Positions 31,239 through 39,653 of a stretch of DNA of 64,000 nt are shown here, piece by piece; position 1 is the first letter of the stretch, and each line of letters opens with the position of its first letter. The DNA lies in assembly GCA_045658965.1 (NCBI GenBank), contig JAZOVZ010000090.1:13236-77235 (forward strand), in the 5' to 3' direction. Made by a program: the position numbers and the translations under genes. The notes beneath the pieces were generated by a model. The model did not search any database and was not told where the DNA came from. It was given only the letters and a program-made list of their open reading frames with translations. This DNA is from SVQP01 sp045658965. GTDB lineage: Bacteria > Bacillota > Clostridia > Oscillospirales > CAG-272.

Positions 31239-31604
31239 ATGTTCAAGCGTGCAAATTGGCTGTTTATGTGGTTGATCGGTGTTGTGACCATGGGAATCTA
31301 TCAGATTGTTGTGTGGTGCCGTATGAGTAAGCAGCAGAACGTAATGGCACAGCGACTTGGTGAAAAAAAGATCATGCATTTTCTGATCGCGCTTGTGCTG
31401 GGTCTTTTGACCTGTGGGATCGTTCCCGTGATCTGGCTGCTTGTGTTCTGTAAGCAGCAAAGAATTCTTGCCGAGGCAAAGGGTGTGGAGCTGTTTCCCA
31501 CCAATAACGCTTTTCTGCTTTGGATTTTGACCTTTGTACCGATCCTCAGAATTTTCATCGTATGCAACAATCACAACAAGCTTTGTGACGTTTTTGAGGA
31601 ATAA
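31239..31604 (+). CDS. DUF4234-like membrane protein
   Basis: A 121-residue protein; the ATG at 31239 has AAGGAG 5 bases upstream. Three hydrophobic segments are visible: NWLFMWLIGVVTMGIYQIVVW, FLIALVLGLLTCGIVPVIWLLVF and NAFLLWILTFVPILRIFIVC. The phrase 'TMGIYQIVVWCRMSKQQN' is the DUF4234 hallmark (TxGIYxLxWxYxxxxExN). The C-terminus NNHNKLCDVFEE also fits. Role unknown; many Clostridia have several copies. It is a single-gene unit with its own promoter and a shared terminator. Confidence 0.82.
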   Translation: MFKRANWLFMWLIGVVTMGIYQIVVWCRMSKQQNVMAQRLGEKKIMHFLIALVLGLLTCGIVPVIWLLVFCKQQRILAEAKGVELFPTNNAFLLWILTFVPILRIFIVCNNHNKLCDVFEE

Positions 31605-31605
31605 G

Positions 31606-31638
31606 AAAATAACCGATGCAACAGCATCGGTTATTTTT
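31606..31638. terminator. Bidirectional terminator between convergent genes
   Basis: AAAATAACCGATGC/GCATCGGTTATTTT, loop AACA. It serves the DUF4234-like gene and the minus-strand gene ending at 31631. Confidence 0.92.
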
Positions 31639-32317
31639 CGTTATAGAACAGCAATGAGCCAACGTCGCACAAAGGATGGGAAGCAAGGGAGACCGCTTTT
31701 TTGCCGTGCTTGCGGCAAAATGCGGCGATGCGCTCGCCGTCGGGGTGCAGGGTCAGATTGCCGCAGAAGAATACGTGCGTGCCGTCATTGCCCGAAGCCC
31801 CGCCGATAAAGCCGTAGGGGTAAGGGGAGAGGCAGACTCCGCCTGCATTGATCTGCAACACCTCAATGCCCACGCTGCACAGTGCTGCTGCAATGGATGC
31901 GTCCTCGGTGATGGCAGCATGATCCGACACCACGCAAAGGTTGCACTTGGTGTATCCCTGCTTCACGGGAAGAACGGTTAAATCCGCCTCTTTTGCGTAT
32001 CGTAAAAGCTCGTCAGCCGTGCTGTCGGGACGGCAGACAAGATATTGACCGATGCGGGCTGCGTTGAGCAGTACGTCGTGCGGATATTTTTGCATAGTCG
32101 CTTGCTTGATGGGAATTTGCGTCACGTCTCTTGTGCCGACATTATGCTCCGCATGCACAAAAATACCGTCTTTGCAAGGGAAGAGCAGCATATCGGGATG
32201 CGAGGCGATTGCCGGGTCAAGCGCAGGATGTGGTTGACAGAGAATGGGAGTGTGACCGTATGAGGCAAGCGTTCTAAGTGCTTGTGCGGAAATACGGCAA
32301 TCTGTAAAAACGTACAT
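31631..32317 (-). CDS. DUF6873-like (GME-fold) hypothetical protein
   Basis: A 228-residue protein. The start at 32317 (MYVFTDCRISAQA) is chosen because GAAAGG lies 7 bases upstream; a longer start overlaps that site. The sequence has the internal alpha/beta repeats expected of the amidinotransferase/dimethylargininase (GME) fold: SHPDMLLFPCKDGIFVH, IGQYLVCRPDSTADELL, CNLCVVSDHAAITEDASI and VGIEVLQINAGGVCLSPYPY. An IGGASGNDG loop precedes FFCGNLTLHPDGERI. The Cys near the end and paired HPDM motif recall Cys-dependent hydrolases of this fold, but I cannot assign the reaction. Confidence 0.7.
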   Translation of the reverse strand: MYVFTDCRISAQALRTLASYGHTPILCQPHPALDPAIASHPDMLLFPCKDGIFVHAEHNVGTRDVTQIPIKQATMQKYPHDVLLNAARIGQYLVCRPDSTADELLRYAKEADLTVLPVKQGYTKCNLCVVSDHAAITEDASIAAALCSVGIEVLQINAGGVCLSPYPYGFIGGASGNDGTHVFFCGNLTLHPDGERIAAFCRKHGKKAVSLASHPLCDVGSLLFYNEK

Positions 32318-32335
32318 AAGCGAACCTTTCATAGA

Positions 32336-32376
32336 AAAATCGAAGGGATGCCGCAAGTGGGCATCCCTTCGATTTT
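32336..32376 (-). terminator. Terminator of rpmB
   Basis: AAAATCGAAGGGATGCC/GGCATCCCTTCGATTTT, with T run on the minus strand, 13 bases after the rpmB stop. Confidence 0.92.
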
Positions 32377-32388
32377 GATTTGTTCAAA

Positions 32389-32574
32389 TCAAGCGCGGGT
32401 AACCTTGTGAGAACGAAGGCAACGAGAGCATACGGCAACGGTCTTGGGGGTACCGTCTACGATCGCCTTTACCTTGCGAATGTTGGGCTTCCAGGTTCTG
32501 TTGGTCTTGCGGTTAGAATGGGAAACGGTAGCACCGTAAACAACGCCCTTTCCGCAGATACTGCATTTTGCCAT
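32389..32574 (-). CDS. rpmB: 50S ribosomal protein L28
   Basis: A 61-residue ribosomal protein; the ATG at 32574 has AAGGAGG 8 bases upstream. It shows CSICGKGVVYGATVSHSNRK, then RTWKPNIRKVKAI and the C-terminal CSRCLRSHKVTRA. The two CxxC pairs make it the zinc-binding version. Length and sequence are standard. It has its own promoter and terminator, and L28 genes are often solitary in Clostridia. TGCAC/GTGCA arms 10-30 bases before the ribosome site may form a small leader hairpin. Confidence 0.97.
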   Translation of the reverse strand: MAKCSICGKGVVYGATVSHSNRKTNRTWKPNIRKVKAIVDGTPKTVAVCSRCLRSHKVTRA

Positions 32575-32669
32575 GTTTGACACCTCCTTCTGCACAATTT
32601 GGCAGTGCATCTATTAAAGAAAAAATTTTAATACACATTTTGGCTGTAAGATACAGCACAGCACGAGAT

Positions 32670-32698
32670 ATTATAGCACAAGACAACACAAAATGCAA
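32670..32698 (-). promoter_or_regulatory. Promoter of rpmB
   Basis: On the minus strand TTGCAT (32698-32693), 17 bases, TATAAT (32675-32670). The leader is about 90 bases long. Confidence 0.8.
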
Positions 32699-32748
32699 GG
32701 GGTTTGCGAAAAAAAACTAAAAAATTTTTAACCTTGTATATTTGTCCA

Positions 32749-32777
32749 AATCTGCGCGGAATTCGCGCGGATTTTTA
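32749..32777. terminator. GC-rich stem-loop at the end of the PurL-like gene
   Basis: AAATCTGCGCG/CGCGCGGATTT around GAATT, overlapping the PurL-like stop region. It has a good T run on the plus strand only, so its efficiency for the minus-strand gene is uncertain. Confidence 0.55.
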
Positions 32778-34502
32778 TGAATTATTGTCGGAAATCACAT
32801 GATTTTGTGCATTTTCGGGCTGTGCGGATACTGCAATCAGGTCACCGTCAAGCTCCCCGTCAGCCTCAACGATAAAGCCGCAGGGGCAGGGAGTATCCAG
32901 CACCTGCATGCCGTGTGGATTGAGAATGACGCTGCAATCGGTTGCTGCTGCCGTCAATTGGTCTGCAGGCGTGCTGCCGCAAATGACGCGTGCGGATTTG
33001 ATCTTGCCGCCAAGCATCGCGCGGCGCAGGTACGCGATCAGGTTGCGCAGCTCTTGCATGCACGGCATGCCGTCCTCTCGGTATCGCGGGCTGAGCAGAT
33101 AGATCCTGCCCTGACCCTGCAATCTTTCGGGGATCACCATGTCCGCAGGCGCGCTTGCCAAGGCGGTAATCAAGCTTTGCTCTGCCGCAAATGCGGTATT
33201 TGTATGCACGGGTACGCCACTCTCCATGGAAAAACGGTAGAGTCCGAGCAGGGCGCAAAGCAGATCGGATGCAGCGTGCGAAATGCCTGCTTGGCTATCC
33301 TGACCGATGGCAACGTCCAGCCAGATGCGCTCGGGCTCACACCCCGCGGCAACTGCGGTGCAGTATGCCTTCAAGGCGCAAAACATAGCGGCGCGGAAAG
33401 AGGTCTCTTGGGCAGCTGCGGCAGTGCGTACCCGCAAGGGCGGCAGCGTACGCAGCACGGCATCCTGCGCGTCGTAGCACTCGTCAGTCGCATCTTCCGG
33501 TGCAGAGAGAGAAAGCGTCCGAGGCAATACGTCAACGGTTTTGTCCTCTGCGCGCAAGGTATAGGAGCGAATAAAGCAAATGCTTTTGAGATACGGAATA
33601 TCCAATGACAGCAAGGTATCCTTGCCGTTCTTGACAAGCAGATATCCCGCATGATCAATAAGTCCGAATTCGCAGGCGTGCAGTCCGCGTGCCTGTGCTG
33701 CCTGTATCAGCGCGGGAGCGGTGTATTGCGCAAGCGATACCAAAACGCCTTTGCAAGGGGTGCTCAGGTCATGCAAATTCTGCATCATGGGCAATCTTGC
33801 AATATTCAGTATGGCACCGGACGAAATGCGCAGCATGGCGTGCGCAATGCTTTCGGATTCGGTATTGCAAATACAATGCACGTTTTTGCAGGCGTCGTCT
33901 TGCAGAAGCGTGGCTACGGCACTGTCAAAATCGCCCGAAGCCATATTGGTTTGGGGGCACAGCAGCACCAGTGCGTCCGCGTAATCTGCGCGGGCTTGCA
34001 GGCGAAGGGGGAGAGCTCTGAGGACGTCAAAGCACCCCTTCTCGCTTGCAATCGGGAATTGCAGATCGAGACCCTTGGAAAAATACAGCGTCGGCGTACC
34101 GAAAAGACCGACAGGCTCGGTAATATCCTTTTGCTTGACCGCGAAAACGTAGCGCGATGAAAGCGACGCGACGTCCTGCAGGGTATAGGGCTTGTCGGGC
34201 GTTTTGCCGAGTGCCTTGAGCTTGGACACGGCATCGGCGTAGGTTTCGGCAATATGCGCGTGATCGGTCAAAAGCTCGCCTATGGCAATTTTGTCAAGCG
34301 TGACGCACGCAGGGCAGGCGAGCGCGTCAATAAAGCGCAGCTCGTCCACGCTGATCTCGCCCTTGCCTCTGCTTTTGTAATGGCGCGCACAGTAAAGCAG
34401 CTCGGTGCGGCTCATTTGCAGCTCCAGCTTTTGTCTGAGCAGCTCGAGTGATTGTGCGGGCAATACGTTGAAATTCTGTATGACGGTGAGGTCTTGTTCC
34501 AT
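32775..34502 (-). CDS. PurL-like protein lacking catalytic motif and glutaminase domain
   Basis: A 575-residue soluble protein with GGAGG 8 bases before its ATG. Parts resemble clostridial-type phosphoribosylformylglycinamidine synthase (PurL, about 1200 residues). Residues ~28-60 (RTELLYCARHYKSRGKGEISVDELRFIDAL) match the helix before the SDHCRHTTF motif. Near the C-terminus, PERLQGQGRIYLLSPRYREDGMPCM followed by LGGKIKSARVI matches the 'aGxkVyLL...G.P' and 'GKIxSAxxV' run of the second synthase half. However SDHCRH is replaced by ACPACVTLDK, the glycine-rich ATP motifs are not recognisable and no glutaminase follows. It sits 34 bases after mtaB in one operon. It may be a regulatory or degenerate paralogue. 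The assignment is by eye and tentative. Confidence 0.5.
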   Translation of the reverse strand: MEQDLTVIQNFNVLPAQSLELLRQKLELQMSRTELLYCARHYKSRGKGEISVDELRFIDALACPACVTLDKIAIGELLTDHAHIAETYADAVSKLKALGKTPDKPYTLQDVASLSSRYVFAVKQKDITEPVGLFGTPTLYFSKGLDLQFPIASEKGCFDVLRALPLRLQARADYADALVLLCPQTNMASGDFDSAVATLLQDDACKNVHCICNTESESIAHAMLRISSGAILNIARLPMMQNLHDLSTPCKGVLVSLAQYTAPALIQAAQARGLHACEFGLIDHAGYLLVKNGKDTLLSLDIPYLKSICFIRSYTLRAEDKTVDVLPRTLSLSAPEDATDECYDAQDAVLRTLPPLRVRTAAAAQETSFRAAMFCALKAYCTAVAAGCEPERIWLDVAIGQDSQAGISHAASDLLCALLGLYRFSMESGVPVHTNTAFAAEQSLITALASAPADMVIPERLQGQGRIYLLSPRYREDGMPCMQELRNLIAYLRRAMLGGKIKSARVICGSTPADQLTAAATDCSVILNPHGMQVLDTPCPCGFIVEADGELDGDLIAVSAQPENAQNHVISDNNS

Positions 34503-34536
34503 AATTATACCTCCGTGAATTTGTGATGTAAGCGAG

Positions 34537-35856
34537 TCAGTCGATCAGCGCACCCTCGCAGCCCGCAGCGGTGATGCTTGTCAGGCGCACCGTGCGTGTC
34601 GTGCCGCTCAGCGGTGTGTCGGTGGGCACCTTGACCTCGATAAACTCGGGCGAATGTCCAATGGAATAGCCGTCGTAATCTGTCTCAAACAGCACCTGCT
34701 TGCAGGGCGATTGCTCCAATATCTCTGCAAGGATCTGCGCTTGCACGTCCTTTTGCACTTGCCCCAGCTTGTGCAATCTCTCGCGGCGCACCTGCATGGG
34801 TACCTGGTTGGGCAAGCGGATCGCGGGCGTGTTCTTTCTGCCCGAATAGGGGAAGGCGTGAATTTGCAAAAAGCGTGCCTTGCGGATAAAGTCTAACGTC
34901 TGTTCAAAATCCTCCTCGGTCTCACCGGGAAATCCCACGATAACGTCGGTGGTGAACTGCACGTTCGGAATATGCTGGCGCAGCAGCATCAGGGCTGCCA
35001 TGGCTTGCTCGGCGTTATACTTGCGCTTCATGGCGGCAAGCACGCGCGAGCTGCCGCTTTGCAGGGAGAGGTGGAAATGCGGAGCAAGCGAGGGAAGAGA
35101 GGCGATCTTTTCCACAAATCTCGGCTTGATCTGCGCGGGATCCAGAGAGCCAAGACGCACGCGCCCGATACCGGGGAGCGCGTCCACGGCGCAAAGCAGG
35201 TCGCCAAAGTCGCCATGCTCCAGATCCTTGCCCCACGAGGCGGTCTCAATGCCGGTCAGCACGATCTCGGCACAACCGTTGTCGATCAGCACGCGCACCT
35301 GCTCAAGCACCTCGTCCAAGGGCTTGGAGCGTACCGGACCGCGCGCACCGCGAATGGCGCAATAAGTGCAATGCGAATCGCAGCCGTCCTCGATCTTGAC
35401 GTAGGTACGGGTGCGGTCAAAGGACGTGATGTGCATAGGCTCAAAGCAGCGCGCCTCTTTGATTGCGGAAACCTCGGTATAGGCGGCTTGATTTTTGTGA
35501 CCTTGCGTGAACAAAGCGTCCACGACGTCCACGACGCGCATTTTTTGCTCGTTGCCGATCACCGCGTCCACGCCGTCAAGCGCCGCGCCCTCGGGGTCAG
35601 CCTGTGCAAAGCAGCCAGTGACCACCACGTACGCCGCAGGATTTTGCGAGAGCAGACGGCGGATGAGCTGGCGGCACTTGCGGTCGGACTCTGCCGTGAC
35701 CGTGCAGGTGTTGACGATATAGGCGTCACACACCGCGTCGTGCGGGCAGATAGCGTATCCGCGCGCCTCCAACGCCTCTTCCATGGCGCGGGATTCATAT
35801 TGATTGACCTTACAGCCAAGCGTGGCAACGCCGACCGTTTTGTTGTGATGAGTCAT
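34537..35856 (-). CDS. mtaB: tRNA t6A37 methylthiotransferase MtaB
   Basis: A 439-residue radical-SAM enzyme; start at 35856 with AAGGAG 9 bases upstream. The N-terminal UPF0004 domain has ATLGCKVNQYESRAME, the Cys of VNTCTVTAESD and VVTGCFAQ, which bind the auxiliary cluster. The radical-SAM CxxxCxxC is CDSHCTYCAIRGARG at about residue 150. The TRAM domain at the end (FETDYDGYSIGHSPEFIEVKV) binds tRNA. MtaB adds a methylthio group to t6A at position 37 of tRNAs that read ANN codons. It is the first gene of a two-gene unit with the PurL-like protein. Confidence 0.95.
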   Translation of the reverse strand: MTHHNKTVGVATLGCKVNQYESRAMEEALEARGYAICPHDAVCDAYIVNTCTVTAESDRKCRQLIRRLLSQNPAAYVVVTGCFAQADPEGAALDGVDAVIGNEQKMRVVDVVDALFTQGHKNQAAYTEVSAIKEARCFEPMHITSFDRTRTYVKIEDGCDSHCTYCAIRGARGPVRSKPLDEVLEQVRVLIDNGCAEIVLTGIETASWGKDLEHGDFGDLLCAVDALPGIGRVRLGSLDPAQIKPRFVEKIASLPSLAPHFHLSLQSGSSRVLAAMKRKYNAEQAMAALMLLRQHIPNVQFTTDVIVGFPGETEEDFEQTLDFIRKARFLQIHAFPYSGRKNTPAIRLPNQVPMQVRRERLHKLGQVQKDVQAQILAEILEQSPCKQVLFETDYDGYSIGHSPEFIEVKVPTDTPLSGTTRTVRLTSITAAGCEGALID

Positions 35857-35898
35857 AGGGGAGCTCTCCTTGATGTAGGACATAAATTCTCATCTTAT

Positions 35899-35927
35899 AT
35901 TCTATCACATACGTGACAAATTGTAAA
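35899..35927 (-). promoter_or_regulatory. Promoter of mtaB
   Basis: On the minus strand TTTACA (35927-35922), 17 bases, TAGAAT (35904-35899). Confidence 0.75.
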
Positions 35928-35955
35928 GAAGTATTGCAAAATTTACGAATGGTAC

Positions 35956-35984
35956 TTGAAAAAGACAAAAAAGCGTAGTATAAT
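35956..35984 (+). promoter_or_regulatory. Promoter of upp
   Basis: TTGAAA (35956-35961), 17 bases, TATAAT (35979-35984), divergent to the mtaB promoter. Confidence 0.82.
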
Positions 35985-36019
35985 AGGGGTGATAAATTAA
36001 AAAACAAAGGAGAATTATC

Positions 36020-36649
36020 ATGGGCCAGTTTCATTTGATCGACCATCCTCTTATCACTCATAAGCTTACAATCATGCGTAACAAAAAGACGGGTTCTAAG
36101 GATTTCCGCGAGCTGCTCAATGAGATCTCCATGCTCATGGGCTACGAGCTGACCCGCGACCTGCCCTTGCAGGACGTCACCATCGAGACTCCTATTACCA
36201 AGATGAACGCAAAAATGGTTTCGGGCAGAAAGCTTGCTATCGTGCCCATTCTGCGCGCAGGTCTTGGCATGGTGGACGGCATTCAGTCGCTGGTTCCCGT
36301 TGCAAAGGTGGGACATATCGGTCTTTACCGTGATCCCGAGACACATCAGCCCGTAGAGTATTACTGCAAGCTGCCTACCGATATTCAGGACAGACTCGTC
36401 ATTCTGGTTGACCCCATGCTGGCAACCGGCGGTTCCGCGGTTGACGCGCTGACCATGCTCAAGGCAAAGGGCTGCAAGAACATTCGCTTTATGTGCCTGG
36501 TGGCTGCTCCCGAGGGTGTTTCCAAGGTGCTCAAGGCGCATCCCGACGTTGATATCTACGGTGCGGCACTTGACGATCACCTCAACGAGCACGCGTATAT
36601 CGTGCCCGGTCTTGGCGACGCAGGCGACAGAATTTTCGGTACTCTGTAA
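36020..36649 (+). CDS. upp: Uracil phosphoribosyltransferase
   Basis: A 209-residue enzyme that joins uracil and PRPP to give UMP (pyrimidine salvage). AAAGGAG lies 7 bases before the ATG. The N-terminal HLIDHPLITHKLTIMRNKKT, the flexible loop region IVPILRAGLGMVDG, the PRPP-binding loop LVDPMLATGGSAVDAL and the C-terminal uracil site YIVPGLGDAGDRIFGT are all intact. Length is standard. It appears monocistronic, with its own promoter and a GC-rich terminator. Confidence 0.97.
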   Translation: MGQFHLIDHPLITHKLTIMRNKKTGSKDFRELLNEISMLMGYELTRDLPLQDVTIETPITKMNAKMVSGRKLAIVPILRAGLGMVDGIQSLVPVAKVGHIGLYRDPETHQPVEYYCKLPTDIQDRLVILVDPMLATGGSAVDALTMLKAKGCKNIRFMCLVAAPEGVSKVLKAHPDVDIYGAALDDHLNEHAYIVPGLGDAGDRIFGTL

Positions 36650-36664
36650 TTTTTTGATCATCAT

Positions 36665-36690
36665 GGGGGAGAGCCTTCTCCCCCTATTTT
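36665..36690 (+). terminator. Terminator of upp
   Basis: GGGGGAGA/TCTCCCCC, loop GCCT, followed by TATTTT. The next gene starts 16 bases later, so its transcription probably depends on read-through or a promoter not recognised. Confidence 0.82.
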
Positions 36691-36705
36691 CCATTGGGGG
36701 TTATT

Positions 36706-37668
36706 ATGCGCACGATCACGGTCAAGAAAAACGATGCAGGGCAAAGGCTGGATAAGTTTTTGTCCAAGGCAGTCAAGGGGCTGCCCATGTCGTTGATGTA
36801 CAAATATATCCGTACCAAAAAGATCAAGGTCAACAGGGCAAGAACCGAGCAGAGCTACATGCTTTGCGAGGGGGACGAGATTCAGCTGTTTATCCGCGAC
36901 GAGTTTTTTGAGTCGCCCGAAAAGGATACCGGAGCACTCTCGCGCATCGTGCCCAAGCTTTGCATTGTGTACGAGGACGAGAATATCGTGCTGCTCAACA
37001 AGCGTCCGGGCGTGCTGGTGCACGAGGACGCCGACGCTAAGGATAATACCTTGGTTATGCACCTGCAGGCGTATCTGGCGCAAAAAGGGGAGTATGACCC
37101 CGAGGATGAGCAATCCTTCGCGCCCGCCATGTGCAACCGCATCGACCGCAATACGGGCGGCATTGTCATCGCTGCCAAAAACGCGGCAGCCTTGCGCGAG
37201 ATGAACGAGCATATCCGCGAGGATCGCATCGGCAAATACTACCTGTGCGCTGCGCACGGTGTGCCCGCGCAGAAAAAGCAGACGCTGCGCGGATATCTGC
37301 GCAAGAATGCGGCGGATAATATGGTCGAGGTGCGCGACAAGTCCTTCCCGGGGGCAAAGGAGATCATTACCGAATACCGTGTGATCGGTCAAAAGAACGG
37401 CAATTCGCTCTTGGAGGTGCACCTTGTCACGGGCAGAACGCACCAGATCCGTGCGCACCTGGCGCATATCGGGCATCCGCTGCTGGGGGACGGCAAATAC
37501 GGCATCAACAAAAAGGACAGGGAAAAGGGCTACAAGTATCAAGCCCTGTATGCATACCGCCTGCGTTTTGATTTTGGCGGCAAGGGCGAGGTGCTCTCGT
37601 ACCTGGACGGCAAGGAATTCAAGCTGCCCGAGCAAGAAATTTGGTTCTTGAAGGATTTTTCACATTGA
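36706..37668 (+). CDS. RluA-family 23S/tRNA pseudouridine synthase
   Basis: A 320-residue enzyme; the start at 36706 follows TTGGGGGTT, a weak ribosome site. Residues 1-75 are an S4 RNA-binding domain (QRLDKFLSKAVKGLPMSLMYKYIRTKKIKVN). The catalytic domain has the RluA motif II as CNRIDRNTGGIVIAAKN, where the Asp of RIDRNTGG is the catalytic residue. VTGRTHQIRAHLAHIGHPLLGDGKYG is motif III. The replacement of the more usual HRLD by NRID is typical of the RluC/RluD-like subgroup in Clostridia. The target uridine cannot be predicted. Confidence 0.93.
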   Translation: MRTITVKKNDAGQRLDKFLSKAVKGLPMSLMYKYIRTKKIKVNRARTEQSYMLCEGDEIQLFIRDEFFESPEKDTGALSRIVPKLCIVYEDENIVLLNKRPGVLVHEDADAKDNTLVMHLQAYLAQKGEYDPEDEQSFAPAMCNRIDRNTGGIVIAAKNAAALREMNEHIREDRIGKYYLCAAHGVPAQKKQTLRGYLRKNAADNMVEVRDKSFPGAKEIITEYRVIGQKNGNSLLEVHLVTGRTHQIRAHLAHIGHPLLGDGKYGINKKDREKGYKYQALYAYRLRFDFGGKGEVLSYLDGKEFKLPEQEIWFLKDFSH

Positions 37669-37705
37669 TCTGTAGCGTTATCATTGACGGGAAAGGAGTG
37701 TGCGT

Positions 37706-39532
37706 ATGCAAAAAACGATCAAAAAGTTGCGATATCCGCTGTTGATCATGAGCGGTATATTGGCGGCTCTGGGCATGGTGTATCCCGCGTATTTCGGTGT
37801 GCTTGCGTGGATCGCACTCATTCCCGCCGCACTTGTGCTGCTGACGCTTGTGGATCAAGTCAAGCTTGGCAGTCTGTATCTGTACGGCTTGGTTTTTTAC
37901 TTCGTTTATTACGTGATGGGATATCATTGGTTTATTTCGATGTACCCCATGGATTTCGCGGATATGACGCCCGAAGCGGCGATCGGTATCATTTCACTTG
38001 CTATTTTCGGCATTTCGGCTTTTCAGGCGGCGCTGAGTGCCTTGATGTTTTTGATGTTCGGACTCTTATGTCGCACGGTGCCCATCAAACGCTATCCCGT
38101 GCTGGCACCCTTGCTGATGGCGTGCCTTTGGGTAGTCAACGAGTGGTCGCAGACCATAGGATGGACGGGCTTGCCTTGGGCAAGGCTGTATCTCTCGCAA
38201 TGCGAGGTGCTGCCCATGGCGCAGAGTGCATCGCTGCTTGGCGGCTTGTTTGTGTCGTTTTTGATCGTGGCAGTCAATTTCGCGTTTGCGGGTGCGATGG
38301 TACGTAAGGAGCATCGCCTTTCGCATCTGCTGCTTGGCTCGTGCCTGCTTGGCGGAAACCTTTTGTTCGGGCTTGCGGCAATGGATGCCATGCAAGGGGG
38401 CGTGCTGCCGTGGCAGATCGCGTTCCTTGCCACCGCGCTTGTCACCGTATTGCTTACAGCAGTTTACGGACTTTGGCGCAAGCTGCATGCCGACGCGCGC
38501 TTGCTCAAAATCTTTTTGTGCATCGGGTTGACGCTCTGCGTGCTTTCCTCGCTTGCCCCCGTGCTTGGCAAATATGCCGATCTGGGAGCACCGATCAAAG
38601 CGGCAGCGTTGCAGGGAAATCTGTCCTCCAAGGATAAATGGGCGGATGATTCGGGTACGCGTTCCTTCAACGTCTACGCGGACTTGACCGAGCAGGCTGC
38701 ACAAAAGGGTGCTGCGCTGATCGTTTGGCCCGAGACTGCGCTTGCATACAATCTGTTCGGTGCAAGCCCCAATGCTACCAAGGTAGCACCCATGGACGCG
38801 GTTTATGACCTCGTGCAGCGTACAGATACGACCGTGCTGGTCAGTACCTTTGTGTCAACGACGTATTTTGACCCGCAGGTGGAAAATCTGAGCACCAACG
38901 CGGTCATCGTGTTTTATCCCGATCGCACCTTTGACGAGAATATTTACGTCAAGCGTATGCTTGTGCCGTTTGGCGAGTACGTGCCGTGGAGAGAGTTTCT
39001 TGTGCGTGTGATCCCGATTTTAGGCGAGATCAATATGCTGGAGAACGACCTCGGAAGGGGAGAGAAGGCGGTTTCGGTGGATACCAAAACGCTTGGCGCA
39101 TCGGTAGGTCCTATCATTTGCTTTGACTCGATCTACGAGGAGCCCGTTCGTCAGACCGTTGCGGCGGGAGCAGAGATCATCACGCTCTCGACCAACGACT
39201 CTTGGTTTTCGGATTCCGCAGCCGTGTATATGCACAACAATCACGCCAAATTCCGCGCCATTGAAAACGGCAGATATTTGGTGCGCTCGGCAAACACCGG
39301 CGTCTCCTCGATCGTAGCGCCCGACGGCAAGGTGCTTGGCGAGCAAGCCGCATTGACTACGGGCATGGTGGTCGCGGACGTATATGCACGACAGGTGCAA
39401 ACGCCTTACAGTCAAGTGGGCTATTTGCTTGTTTGGCTTTGCTTTGCCGCACAGATCGCATTGATTTCGGCACAGATCGTGCATGTGGCAATCAAATGTT
39501 ACAAACGTCGCAAAAACACCAATGAAACTTAA
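37706..39532 (+). CDS. lnt: Apolipoprotein N-acyltransferase
   Basis: A 608-residue membrane protein; the ATG at 37706 has GAAAGGAG 8 bases upstream. The first ~240 residues contain about seven membrane segments. The nitrilase-like domain follows with the catalytic triad in place: Glu in LIVWPETALAYN, Lys in YVKRMLVPFGEYVPW and Cys in PIICFDSIYEE. Lnt transfers an acyl chain from phospholipid to the N-terminal Cys of lipoproteins. It is longer than the ~510-residue Gram-negative form. Lnt is not general in Firmicutes, so its presence here suggests triacylated lipoproteins; the window encodes several. 37 bases separate it from the pseudouridine synthase gene. Confidence 0.92.
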   Translation: MQKTIKKLRYPLLIMSGILAALGMVYPAYFGVLAWIALIPAALVLLTLVDQVKLGSLYLYGLVFYFVYYVMGYHWFISMYPMDFADMTPEAAIGIISLAIFGISAFQAALSALMFLMFGLLCRTVPIKRYPVLAPLLMACLWVVNEWSQTIGWTGLPWARLYLSQCEVLPMAQSASLLGGLFVSFLIVAVNFAFAGAMVRKEHRLSHLLLGSCLLGGNLLFGLAAMDAMQGGVLPWQIAFLATALVTVLLTAVYGLWRKLHADARLLKIFLCIGLTLCVLSSLAPVLGKYADLGAPIKAAALQGNLSSKDKWADDSGTRSFNVYADLTEQAAQKGAALIVWPETALAYNLFGASPNATKVAPMDAVYDLVQRTDTTVLVSTFVSTTYFDPQVENLSTNAVIVFYPDRTFDENIYVKRMLVPFGEYVPWREFLVRVIPILGEINMLENDLGRGEKAVSVDTKTLGASVGPIICFDSIYEEPVRQTVAAGAEIITLSTNDSWFSDSAAVYMHNNHAKFRAIENGRYLVRSANTGVSSIVAPDGKVLGEQAALTTGMVVADVYARQVQTPYSQVGYLLVWLCFAAQIALISAQIVHVAIKCYKRRKNTNET

Positions 39533-39574
39533 TAATTCTTAATGATTTTTTGTGTATAAAAAACGAAAAATGTG

Positions 39575-39603
39575 TTGACAAAGTGATGGAAACTTGCTAT
39601 AAT
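39575..39603 (+). promoter_or_regulatory. Promoter of the small lipoprotein gene
   Basis: TTGACA (39575-39580), 17 bases, TATAAT (39598-39603), both perfect. Confidence 0.9.
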
Positions 39604-39653
39604 GTGACCATGGGGATTTCCCCAAAGTAATTTTCAAAAGGAGAATTAAGACT

